Assembly: GCA_963849005.1 (NCBI GenBank)
Contig: CAWKGC010000009.1
Location: 1-41,614 of the forward strand
Length of the DNA: 41,614 nucleotides
Reading direction: 5' to 3'
Origin: CAWKGC01 sp963849005
GTDB taxonomy: Bacteria; Pseudomonadota; Gammaproteobacteria; Burkholderiales; Usitatibacteraceae
Positions 1-7,528 of the stretch are shown here, piece after piece. Each line of letters opens with the position of its first letter. Positions within the stretch are counted from its first letter, which is position 1. The notes under the pieces were generated by a model. The model did not search any database, had not been told where the DNA came from, and was given only the letters and a program-made list of their open reading frames with translations. The translations under genes and the position numbers were made by a program.

Positions 1-7
1 GCGGGGA

Positions 8-841
8 CTACTCGAGCATCTTCAGCACGGCCTCATGCAGGGGCTGGCCGCGCTCGGCGAGCGCGTCCACGATGCTGAAGTGGTGCATCCCCGGCAGCAA
101 TTGCGTGTCGAGCGCGACATCGGGCCATGCGCGGGACAGCATTTCCGATTGCCGCCAGAACTCGCTGCTTTCCTCTGCGCCGACCGCGATGTGCAGGGGG
201 CATTCCAGTTGCGGGCGCCGGTTGACCGGGCTCAGCAATCCGGCGGTGACCATGTCGAGGTCGAAGTCCGCGTTGCCGCTGAAGTGGAGCAGGGGCTTCA
301 GGTCGAAGATGCCGCTGAGCGCCACGCCGCCGCGAATGTTCTCCGCCGGCAGCACGCGCGCGCTGTCGGCGGCGGCGAACACTTCCGCGACGAGGTGGCC
401 GCCCGCGGAATGCCCGCTCAGTACGACCTTGCCCGTGTCCAGGCCGTGCCCGGTTCCATCGACATGGAGCCAGCGCATCGACGCGAGCACGTCGGAGACG
501 ATCTCGCCGATGGCGACCTCCGGGCAGAGCCGGTAGTTGACCACCACCACGCCGATGCCGGCGGCGACGAAGGGCGGCGCCAGCCACGAGAAGTCGGCCT
601 TGTCGAGCGAGCGCCAGTAGCCGCCGTGGAGGAAGACAAGCGTGCCGCGCGTGTCCTTCGCGGGAAAGACATCGAGCTTTTGCAGCGGTTCGCTGCCATA
701 GGCGAGGTCGAGCCGGGCATCGAGCGTGCCGCGCGCGAACGCGGAATCCTTCTTCCACCGTTCGAAGTACTGCTCGTGCTCGGGGACGGCGGCGCGGGCG
801 TTGTACTCGGCTTCGACGAACTCGGGGGTCAGTGCGGCCAC
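8..841 (-). CDS. alpha/beta hydrolase, kynurenine-formamidase-like
   Basis: A complete 277-residue alpha/beta hydrolase, probably cytoplasmic because no signal peptide is seen. The oxyanion-hole motif HGGYW lies at residues 72-76, the nucleophile elbow GHSAG at 143-147 (Ser145), and a likely catalytic His at 253-254 in GMHHFSIVDA. The HGGYW signature and the length match the arylformamidase/esterase branch that includes eukaryotic-type kynurenine formamidase. No other tryptophan-degradation gene is next to it, so the substrate is open. The start is GTG (839-841) with a weak AAGAAG just upstream. It is transcribed leftward, away from the unknown gene at 1134. Family call is firm, substrate is a guess. 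Confidence 0.85.
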   Translation of the reverse strand: MAALTPEFVEAEYNARAAVPEHEQYFERWKKDSAFARGTLDARLDLAYGSEPLQKLDVFPAKDTRGTLVFLHGGYWRSLDKADFSWLAPPFVAAGIGVVVVNYRLCPEVAIGEIVSDVLASMRWLHVDGTGHGLDTGKVVLSGHSAGGHLVAEVFAAADSARVLPAENIRGGVALSGIFDLKPLLHFSGNADFDLDMVTAGLLSPVNRRPQLECPLHIAVGAEESSEFWRQSEMLSRAWPDVALDTQLLPGMHHFSIVDALAERGQPLHEAVLKMLE

Positions 842-1133
842 GGCTTCTTTGGGGGGCGGGAATCAACGGGAAACCCCTATCGTATCGTGAGGCGGTGTTT
901 TTTCCTATGAGCCGGGGCGGCCGGGAAGTCCGGGAGGTCGCCAATCCGGGGACCGGCCGGCTTCCAGGGGGTGGATTCGATGCGCTGCCGTCTGACGTTT
1001 GTAACAATGCGTGGCGGCCGTTGCAATGAAGGGCCAACATGGACAGGTGAAGATGGCGGATCGAAGGAAGCGACTGCGCCGCATGCCGGCGCAGGTTGAG
1101 GCTTCTCCCGCTGCCGCACCTGAAAAGAGATCC

Positions 1134-1790
1134 ATGCCCTTGTTTGAATTCTGGTCCCGCCTGCCTGCAGGCGCGACCGTCCATCCCGACGACCGGGCCG
1201 CCCTCGAAGGCGGGCCGCACGCTTTCCATTTCGACCTGCCGCCCGCGCCGGTCATGGGACCGTTGCGAAGCGCGCCCGTGGTGCTGTGCTACGGCAATCC
1301 CGGCCATGAACAACACGATGCCGAGCTCGTGCATGGTGCTTCGCGCAAGCCGCGGCTTGAACGGCAGCTTCAAGGCAAGGACGCCTATCCGGTGTGGATG
1401 CCGGGCTGGGGGGAGTCGCTCGCGGCGCGCTGCCGCCAGATGGGGCTCGGGCTCGAGGACCTGGCGAACACCGTGGCAATCTTCAATGTCGTGCCGTATG
1501 CGTCGGAGCGCCTCGGCGTGGACGAGACCGCGATCGCGCGGCACCTGCCCAGCGCAGCCGTGGCGCGCGGTTACCTGCGCGAGGTGCTGGTCCCGCGCGC
1601 TCGAAGGGAAGAGATCTTCCTCGTGGTGGTGCGTTCGCATGTGCTGTGGGGCGCGGTCGACCTCGAGGATTCGCGCACGTGCAGGTTTTCGCGCCACCTC
1701 GCGGTGGACGGGAAGCTTGGCGCCCTCGGGGCGGAGATTCGCGGCTGGCTGGACGGGCGTGCGATCGCCACGGGTAGCGCGGCCGCCTGA
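1134..1790 (+). CDS. conserved hypothetical protein, possibly uracil-DNA-glycosylase-like fold
   Basis: A 218-residue protein I do not recognise with certainty. I chose ATG 1134 (MPLFEFW) because GAAAAGAGA lies just upstream; an in-frame ATG at 1011 would add 41 residues of low-complexity, charged sequence. Visible motifs are PVVLCYGNPG early in the protein and NVVPYASE in the middle, followed by a hydrophobic strand FLVVVRSHVLW. A strand ending in NPG followed by an N-x-V-x-Y segment recalls uracil-DNA glycosylase superfamily proteins, but the catalytic residues cannot be assigned by eye. No signal peptide or membrane segment is seen. The roughly 290 bp between the first gene and this one hold only weak promoter-like AT-rich stretches near 880-905. 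Coding status likely, function unknown. Confidence 0.65.
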   Translation: MPLFEFWSRLPAGATVHPDDRAALEGGPHAFHFDLPPAPVMGPLRSAPVVLCYGNPGHEQHDAELVHGASRKPRLERQLQGKDAYPVWMPGWGESLAARCRQMGLGLEDLANTVAIFNVVPYASERLGVDETAIARHLPSAAVARGYLREVLVPRARREEIFLVVVRSHVLWGAVDLEDSRTCRFSRHLAVDGKLGALGAEIRGWLDGRAIATGSAAA

Positions 1791-1826
1791 GGCTCGCGTG
1801 TCCCCGGCTGCCGCGGTCGGCCGCCC

Positions 1827-2510
1827 CTATTGCGGATAGGTGGAGCGCGTGATCTTGCGAGAGACCCGCGTGCCGTCGAGGACGAAGGTCACGTCCGCCG
1901 TTGCCCGGTCGGTGAACACCAGCGCGATGCTGCCCACTTCCGTGGCCTGCGGCGGCGATCCCTGCGCGCCGGGCGGACCGGAGAAGGGCGGTCCGCTGTT
2001 GCGATAGAGCTTCGCGGTGTAGATGCGCGGGCCGGTCCAACCGCCGCCATCGTAGAAATACAGCCAGATGGGCTTCTGCTCGTCGTCGAAGGTGCTCCAG
2101 ATGCCGGTGAGCCGCTTGCGGCCGGAGAACTGGATGAGCGACAGCGCCCACCACGGCTGCGCGGGATCGTACCACTGCCCGCCGACGTTGAAGTCCGGGG
2201 CGTTGGTCGGCTCGCCCAGGACGGTCGCGAAATACGCGGCGATGTCGCGCAAGTCGCTGTCTGCGAGCGAAGAGAGGAACCCCATCGGCGAGACGCGATT
2301 GATCGCCGCGCGGATCTCGTCGGCGGTGCGCACCAGCGGGTTTACCGAACCGCTCCCGGGCGGATCGGCATGGCAGCGGGCGCAGCTGTTCACGTAGAGC
2401 GAGCGGCCATTGGCGGCGTCCTGCGCATGCGCATCGAAGCCCAGCAGCGCAAACAACAAGAGCCCGCCGAAGCGGGCCCTTGCGACTTGCAGGGGGTGGC
2501 CGAGCGGCAT
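1827..2510 (-). CDS. secreted c-type cytochrome
   Basis: A 227-residue exported protein. A signal peptide with hydrophobic core GGLLLFALLG ends near AHA (residues 27-29). One haem-binding motif CARCH follows (Cys43, Cys46, His47), with a possible distal Met near residue 75 in SPMGF, so this is a monohaem class I domain of about 75 residues. The remaining 120 residues are unassigned and rich in Trp, Tyr and Gly, perhaps a periplasmic partner-binding part. The start lies 2 nt past the phoX stop on the same strand, so the two are very likely co-transcribed and translationally coupled; no independent Shine-Dalgarno is seen. The pairing suggests a periplasmic electron-transfer role linked to the PhoX-family protein, which is inference. 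Confidence 0.85.
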   Translation of the reverse strand: MPLGHPLQVARARFGGLLLFALLGFDAHAQDAANGRSLYVNSCARCHADPPGSGSVNPLVRTADEIRAAINRVSPMGFLSSLADSDLRDIAAYFATVLGEPTNAPDFNVGGQWYDPAQPWWALSLIQFSGRKRLTGIWSTFDDEQKPIWLYFYDGGGWTGPRIYTAKLYRNSGPPFSGPPGAQGSPPQATEVGSIALVFTDRATADVTFVLDGTRVSRKITRSTYPQ

Positions 2511-2512
2511 GC

Positions 2513-4705
2513 TCAGGCGAGGCCGCCGCCGATCGTGCCCCCGTCGTTCCTGGTGATGGCGATGGTTGCCGAGCGCGGGCGCGAAGTGCCTCCATCGGGC
2601 CAGCGGCTGTTGAAGGCGCCGGTGGCGAAGTTCGCGGCCGATGTCTCCTCGCCGGGATGCTGGATGTTGACGAACAGTGTCTTGCCGTCCGGCGTCTCCG
2701 CAAGGCCGGTGATCTCGCAGTCCTTCGGGCCGACCAGGAAACGCCTCAGGTTGGCGTCGCCCAGCGTCGCCCCGACCGGCGTTTCAACCGTCTTGGTGGC
2801 GGCACCGTCGGTGTTGGTGATCGTCTTGCGCGAGCCGTCGCCGACCTTGCCGGGAACGGCGGCCAGCAGCATGCAGTTGGTGACATCGGTAAAGGCGCCG
2901 TCGTCGGTCTGGATCCAGAGCAGCCCGCTCCTGGCGAACCAGAGTCCGTCCGGGCTGGAGAAGTCGTTGCTTGCGGTCAGTCCCGACAGGTTGACGTTGG
3001 CGGCATCGGCTGTCGAACGTGCACCGAACAGGAAGATGTCCCAGCGGAACGCGGTCGCCGCGGGATCGCTGCCGTTTTCGGCGAAGCGGATGATGTGGCC
3101 GTTCGGATTGCCTTTCTGCGAGGCTCCGGTAGTTCGCTTGTCGTCATAGAAGCGCGGGTTGGCGGCATCGGTCGAAGCCAACGTGCGCAAGGTGGAGTTG
3201 TTGTTGGTGAGCGTGAAGTACACCTCGCCGTTCTGCGTGTTTACCGCGCCCCACTGGGGCCGGTCCATCTTGGTGGCGCCGGCGGCATCGGCAGCCAGGC
3301 GGGTGTTGACAACCACCTCCACCTGGTCGGTGAACGCGTACGCAGCGTTGGCGGCAGTGATGCCGTTCACGCCGAGGCGCAGCTCCAGCCACGCGCCGGT
3401 GCCGTCGGCACTGAACTTCGCGACGTAGAGCTTGCCGTCGTCGAGGTATTTGTCGCCCGCGGCCATGCCGCGCGTGGCATCCGCGGGATCCCAATTCGCT
3501 GCGGAGACGAACTTGTAGATGTACTCGTTGCGCGAGTCGTCGCCCATGTAGAAGACGACCGGCTTGCCGGCGCTCACCGGCGCGACCCAGGCGCCTTCAT
3601 GCGCAAAGCGGCCCATCGCGGTGCGCTTCTTCGGTGTCGAGGCCGGGGCGAACGGGTCGATCTCGACGTTCCAGCCGTAGGTGTTCACGACGTTGCGGAA
3701 ATCGTCGCTGCCGTCGGCCGAGGTGCCCAGCTTCTCCGTGTTCCAGCGCGTGAACTGGGTGTCGTTCGGGTCCGTCGCCGTGGCGGTCGCCCAGAGCTCG
3801 CGGCCGGTGCCGGCCACGCCGTAGCGCGCGAACGAGGCGAGTTCCTTTGCGCTGCGCTTGGCGTTGTCGGTGGCGGTGACGCGGCGGAAATAGCCGGCCC
3901 AGTTTTCCTCGCAGGTGAGGTAGGTGCCCCAGGGGGTGTAGCCGTTGGCGCAGTTGTTCACCGTGCCGCGCGTCTTCGAGCCGTCGGCCGAAAACTTCGT
4001 GATCATCGCCGCGTTCTTCGCCGCAGGACCGGAAAGGATCATCTCGGTCATCGTCGTGATGCGGCGGTTGTAGGTCGAGGTCTTGCTGTAGGACACGGTG
4101 TTGCCCGTCTTGTTGACTTCGATGACGCTGACGCCGTGGACGTTGAGTTCCTTCACCACTTCGTCGTTGACGGTGCGCACGCCGCCGACGATGGTCGGGC
4201 CGTTCACGTGCAGGAAGAGCGGCGTGATCGCCTCGTGGTTCATCACAAGGAGCCCCCGGTCGCTCGCGTTGACGTCGTAGGCGCCGCTGGCGCTGATGCC
4301 GAAGTAGTGCATGCCGTCGTGGTGGTCGCCGGCGCGCTGCGCGTAGGAGGCGCCCGGGTCGGTGCCGTTGTTCAAGTAATCGGCCACGCCCGCGGCAATC
4401 GGGTCGCCGAGGCGGAACAGTACGCTCGCGGTGTAGCCCGCCGGAACCGTGAGCGTGTCCGCGACACTCTTGGCGACCGGGTCGAAGATCAGCTTGAGCG
4501 TCTGTTCGGGAGCGCTGTCACTGTCCGAGCAGGCCGCGAGGCTCACGCCGAAGAAGGAACTTGCCGCAAGGCCGAGGGAACCCTTCAGCAGCGAGCGCCG
4601 GCTCAGGTGCGCATTGAGCACGTCGCTGAACTCGGGATTGGCGGAATGGTTGTTGCCGATGTCGTCGGGATCGACGGGGGATGCGCTGCGCGCGTCAAGC
4701 GTCAT
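2513..4705 (-). CDS. phoX: PhoX-family alkaline phosphatase (DUF839), Tat-exported
   Basis: A 730-residue phosphatase of the PhoX family, which hydrolyses phosphate monoesters in the periplasm using iron and calcium rather than zinc. I start at ATG 4703-4705, with AAAGG about 10 nt upstream, rather than at the longer frame opening at 4765. A twin-arginine motif SRRSLLK lies at residues 35-41, followed by a hydrophobic stretch and a lipobox-like LAAC (Cys59), so it may be a lipoprotein. Diagnostic sequence is TPWGTYLTCEENW, with Cys265 in the TCEEN segment that supplies an iron ligand in characterised members, and FAHEGAW further on. It is followed by the cytochrome c gene. A three-unit Pho box lies upstream (4780-4808), so induction by phosphate starvation through PhoB is expected. 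Confidence 0.93.
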   Translation of the reverse strand: MTLDARSASPVDPDDIGNNHSANPEFSDVLNAHLSRRSLLKGSLGLAASSFFGVSLAACSDSDSAPEQTLKLIFDPVAKSVADTLTVPAGYTASVLFRLGDPIAAGVADYLNNGTDPGASYAQRAGDHHDGMHYFGISASGAYDVNASDRGLLVMNHEAITPLFLHVNGPTIVGGVRTVNDEVVKELNVHGVSVIEVNKTGNTVSYSKTSTYNRRITTMTEMILSGPAAKNAAMITKFSADGSKTRGTVNNCANGYTPWGTYLTCEENWAGYFRRVTATDNAKRSAKELASFARYGVAGTGRELWATATATDPNDTQFTRWNTEKLGTSADGSDDFRNVVNTYGWNVEIDPFAPASTPKKRTAMGRFAHEGAWVAPVSAGKPVVFYMGDDSRNEYIYKFVSAANWDPADATRGMAAGDKYLDDGKLYVAKFSADGTGAWLELRLGVNGITAANAAYAFTDQVEVVVNTRLAADAAGATKMDRPQWGAVNTQNGEVYFTLTNNNSTLRTLASTDAANPRFYDDKRTTGASQKGNPNGHIIRFAENGSDPAATAFRWDIFLFGARSTADAANVNLSGLTASNDFSSPDGLWFARSGLLWIQTDDGAFTDVTNCMLLAAVPGKVGDGSRKTITNTDGAATKTVETPVGATLGDANLRRFLVGPKDCEITGLAETPDGKTLFVNIQHPGEETSAANFATGAFNSRWPDGGTSRPRSATIAITRNDGGTIGGGLA

Positions 4706-4779
4706 GGAGTTGTGCCTTTGGAGTGTGGGTCGAGTGCGAAGGGACTGCTTTTCTTCGCCCACCAAGTTAAAGGCGGCAC

Positions 4780-4808
4780 GTGACAGGCGCGTGACCGGCG
4801 CGTTACAC
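4780..4808 (-). promoter_or_regulatory. Pho box, three 7-mers at 11-bp spacing
   Basis: On the + strand the 7-mers GTGACAG (4780-4786), GTGACCG (4791-4797) and GTTACAC (4802-4808) are separated by GCGC each time, an 11-bp period. On the phoX strand the promoter-proximal unit reads CTGTCAC, close to the PhoB unit CTGTCAT; two such 7-mers with 4-bp spacers make a classical Pho box. A weak -10-like TAACTT (4764-4769) follows about 10 nt downstream, leaving a leader of about 50 nt before the phoX ATG. The divergent gene at 4881 could share the site. Confidence 0.75.
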
Positions 4809-4880
4809 GTCGAGTAGATGGTCCACGCGGCACGTGTTCTGTAGAATCCCGACGATCCGAATTTGCCAAGGGGAGGCGGA

Positions 4881-7394
4881 ATGTCGAAGGCCGCGAATGC
4901 ATTTCACATCGTCGCGAAACGCGCCGCCCTCGCTGCCTTCCTCTTCGGTGCGATGCATGCGCCGCTCGCCTCGGCCACGGACTGGAACGGCTCCGGCGGT
5001 GACAACAACTGGAGCACGGCGGGCAACTGGGTCGGCGGCGTAGCGCCCGCGAGCTCCACTGCTTCCGTGGTCACGTTCGGCGCCGCAGGCACGACGTTCA
5101 CGCCCTTCGCCGACTCGCCGTGGCAGCTGAACCGCCTTGATGTCACCGGGGCCACGGCCTATGCGCTGAGCGGGGGCCAGCTCACGTTCGGCGGCACGTC
5201 GCCGCAGCTCAATGTGTCGGGAGCGGCCCACACCATCACCAACGACCTGAGCTTCCTGGTTACCACCACTTTCACCAATTCGGTCGACCTCACCATGACC
5301 GGCCCCGTGGCAGGCGTGTCCGGAATGATCAAGGCCGGATCGGGCCGGCTGACGCTCGCCAATGGCCTTACCTATGGCGGCGCGACCACCATCAGCGCAG
5401 GCACGCTGCAGGTCGGCAACGGCGCCAGCGGGCCTACGGGATTCTCCTTGCCCATCGTAAACAACGCCGCGATCGAGTTCGCCGGCTCGGGGGGCCTCGT
5501 AAACCTGGCCGGCATCAGCGGAACGGGTACGGTGACAGTCACGGGGGGCTCTGTTGCCGGTTCCAGCGGGGATCTCACGCACACCGGCACGACGACCGTG
5601 AGCGGCGGGACGCTGGCGTCGTTCATCAATAACAACGCGCGGCTCACGATCACCGGGACGGGCGTCGTGCAGACCGGCGACAGCATCGTGGGCTCGCTTG
5701 CAGGGAACGGCTCGATTTTCAGCAACAGTACCGCGATCACCCTCGGGGGCGACAACACCAACTCGACCTTCAACGGCACGATTGCCGGCGCCGGCGGCAT
5801 CACCAAGGTCGGCACGGGGCGTTTCATCATGGCCAACACCCTGACCTATTCCGGCCAGACGACGGTGAGCGGCGGCACCCTCCAGGTCGGCGACGGTGTC
5901 ACTGGCCCCTCGACTTTCCTGCTGCCAATCGTCAACAACGCCGCGATCGAGTTTGCCGGGGGCGCGCCAAGCCTGGCGCTTGCGGGCATCAGCGGAACGG
6001 GCACCGTGACGGTCACGGCGGGCACTGTTGCCGGCATGACCGGGGACCTCACGCACACCGGCACGACGACGGTGAGCGGCGGGTCGCTGGCATCGTTCAT
6101 CAACAACAACGCGCGGCTCACGATCAGCGGGACGGGCGTCGTGCAGACCGGCGACAGCATCGTCGGCTCGCTCGCCGGCAACGGGACGCTGTTCAGCAAT
6201 AGCACCGCAGTCACTGTCGGAGGGGACAACACCAACTCGACCTTCAACGGCACGATCGCCGGCGCCGGCGGCATCACCAAGGTCGGCACGGGGCGTTTCA
6301 TCATGGCCAACGCCCTGACCTATTCCGGCCAGACGACGGTGAGCGGCGGCATCCTGCAGGTCGGCGACGGCGTCACCGGTCCTTCGATTTTCCTGCTGCC
6401 CATCATCAACAATGCCGCGGTGGAGTTCGCCGGCGGCGCGCCAAGCGTGGCCCTTGCGGGCATCAGCGGAACGGGGACGGTGACGGTCACGTCGGGCACT
6501 GTTGCCGGCATGACCGGGGACCTCACGCACACCGGCACGACGACGGTGAGCGGCGGAACGCTGGCGTCGTTCATCAACAACAATGCGCGCCTCACGATCA
6601 GCGGGACGGGCATCGTGCAAACAGGCGACAGCATCGTCGGCTCGCTCGCCGGCGACGGGACGCTGTTCAGCAACAGCACTGCGGTCACTGTCGGAGGGGA
6701 CAACACGAGCACGACTTTCAGCGGGGTGATTGCCAGCGTTGGCGGCCTGACGAAGGTCGGCACGGGCGCCTTCACGCTCTCGGGCGTGAATACCTTCACC
6801 GGCACCAAGACCGTGAATGGCGGCGCGATCCTCGTCACGGGATCGATGCCCGGGCCGGTGATCGTGAACGCCGGCGGCACGCTGGGCGGCACCGGCACGA
6901 TCAACGGCCCCGTCACGGTCAATGCCGGCGGCACGCTGGCTCCCGGACTCAGCCCCGGCATCATCAACACCGGCAACCTCAATCTCGCCGGCATTTTTCA
7001 GGTCGAGATCCAGGGCACGACGCTGGGCACGCAGTACGACAACACCAACGTCACCGGCACCGTCACTATCGCGGGAGCGACGCTCAACCTCGCCGGCGCG
7101 TACGTGCCGGCAGTGGGCAACACCTTCACCATCATCAGCAACGACGGCGCCGATCCCGTCACCGGCACGTTCAGCGGATTTCCGGAAGGCGCCCTTGCTT
7201 CCTTCAACGGCGTCTCGCTGCGTGTTTCCTATGTCGGCGGCACCGGCAACGATGTCGTGCTCACCGCCATCGCCGCCGCCCCGCCGGTTGCCAACGCGGT
7301 CGTGCCGACGCAGCCCGAGTGGGTGCTGGCCGTTCTTGCGTTCCTGCTGGCGGCGACGGGGATGTTTGCAGCGCGCCGCGGGCGGGCGCGCTAG
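4881..7394 (+). CDS. secreted beta-helix repeat protein with IPTL-CTERM-like sorting tail
   Basis: An 837-residue surface or secreted protein. ATG 4881 is chosen for the strong GGGGAGG just upstream. A signal peptide ends near ASA (residues 30-32). The body is Gly/Thr/Asn-rich with autotransporter-associated beta-strand repeats (units like G-TLQVGDG, TVSGGTLASFINNNARL, GGDNTNSTFNGTIAG), as in passenger domains that fold into a beta-helix. Three copies of a 158-residue block (474 bp) are nearly identical. There is no outer-membrane beta-barrel at the C-terminus. Instead it ends PTQPEW, then a hydrophobic helix of about 20 residues, then RRGRAR, the layout of IPTL-CTERM/PEP-CTERM sorting signals. 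It is probably processed and anchored by a dedicated sorting system encoded elsewhere. Divergent from phoX; convergent with tRNA-Leu, 4 nt away. Confidence 0.85.
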   Translation: MSKAANAFHIVAKRAALAAFLFGAMHAPLASATDWNGSGGDNNWSTAGNWVGGVAPASSTASVVTFGAAGTTFTPFADSPWQLNRLDVTGATAYALSGGQLTFGGTSPQLNVSGAAHTITNDLSFLVTTTFTNSVDLTMTGPVAGVSGMIKAGSGRLTLANGLTYGGATTISAGTLQVGNGASGPTGFSLPIVNNAAIEFAGSGGLVNLAGISGTGTVTVTGGSVAGSSGDLTHTGTTTVSGGTLASFINNNARLTITGTGVVQTGDSIVGSLAGNGSIFSNSTAITLGGDNTNSTFNGTIAGAGGITKVGTGRFIMANTLTYSGQTTVSGGTLQVGDGVTGPSTFLLPIVNNAAIEFAGGAPSLALAGISGTGTVTVTAGTVAGMTGDLTHTGTTTVSGGSLASFINNNARLTISGTGVVQTGDSIVGSLAGNGTLFSNSTAVTVGGDNTNSTFNGTIAGAGGITKVGTGRFIMANALTYSGQTTVSGGILQVGDGVTGPSIFLLPIINNAAVEFAGGAPSVALAGISGTGTVTVTSGTVAGMTGDLTHTGTTTVSGGTLASFINNNARLTISGTGIVQTGDSIVGSLAGDGTLFSNSTAVTVGGDNTSTTFSGVIASVGGLTKVGTGAFTLSGVNTFTGTKTVNGGAILVTGSMPGPVIVNAGGTLGGTGTINGPVTVNAGGTLAPGLSPGIINTGNLNLAGIFQVEIQGTTLGTQYDNTNVTGTVTIAGATLNLAGAYVPAVGNTFTIISNDGADPVTGTFSGFPEGALASFNGVSLRVSYVGGTGNDVVLTAIAAAPPVANAVVPTQPEWVLAVLAFLLAATGMFAARRGRAR
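5321..6840 (+). repeat. tandem 474-bp coding repeats, three copies plus a partial fourth
   Basis: The anchor GGTCGGC recurs at 5411, 5885 and 6359, exactly 474 bp (158 codons) apart. Copies run about 5321-5794, 5795-6268 and 6269-6742, with a diverged partial fourth (GGLTKVGTGAF) from 6743. Copies 2 and 3 are nearly identical in nucleotides, including silent positions, so duplication or gene conversion is recent. Copy 1 is more diverged. Because the period is a multiple of three, gain or loss of a copy keeps the reading frame. Confidence 0.9.
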
Positions 7395-7398
7395 GAAC

Positions 7399-7485
7399 TG
7401 GTGCCGGGAGGGGGACTCGAACCCCCACACTGTTGCCAGCGGCGGATTTTGAGTCCGCTGCGTCTACCGATTCCGCCATCCCGGC
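7399..7485 (-). tRNA. tRNA-Leu (anticodon CAA)
   Basis: Read on the minus strand, acceptor GCCGGGA (7479-7485) pairs with TCCCGGC (7403-7409), followed by discriminator A and an encoded CCA (7399-7401). The anticodon stem GCGGA/TCCGC encloses loop CTCAAAA, giving anticodon CAA. A TTCGAGT T-loop and a long variable arm, as expected of a class II leucine tRNA, are present. The 3' end lies 4 nt from the stop of the convergent beta-helix gene. Confidence 0.96.
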
Positions 7486-7513
7486 ATTGGGAAGGGATCC
7501 CGCGAAGCCGGCC

Positions 7514-7521
7514 ATTATAAT
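7514..7521. promoter_or_regulatory. shared palindromic -10 for tRNA-Leu and queA
   Basis: The 8-mer ATTATAAT contains TATAAT on both strands (7516-7521 on +, 7514-7519 on -). On + the queA GTG begins 7 nt later. On - the tRNA 5' end is about 28 nt downstream. I see no good -35 hexamer on either side. Confidence 0.55.
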
Positions 7522-7528
7522 CGCCGCG

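Noticed and set aside
4881..7394. Classical autotransporter with its own barrel
   Set aside because: The passenger-like repeats are there, but the last 250 residues do not form a 12-strand barrel; the protein ends in a single helix and a basic tail.
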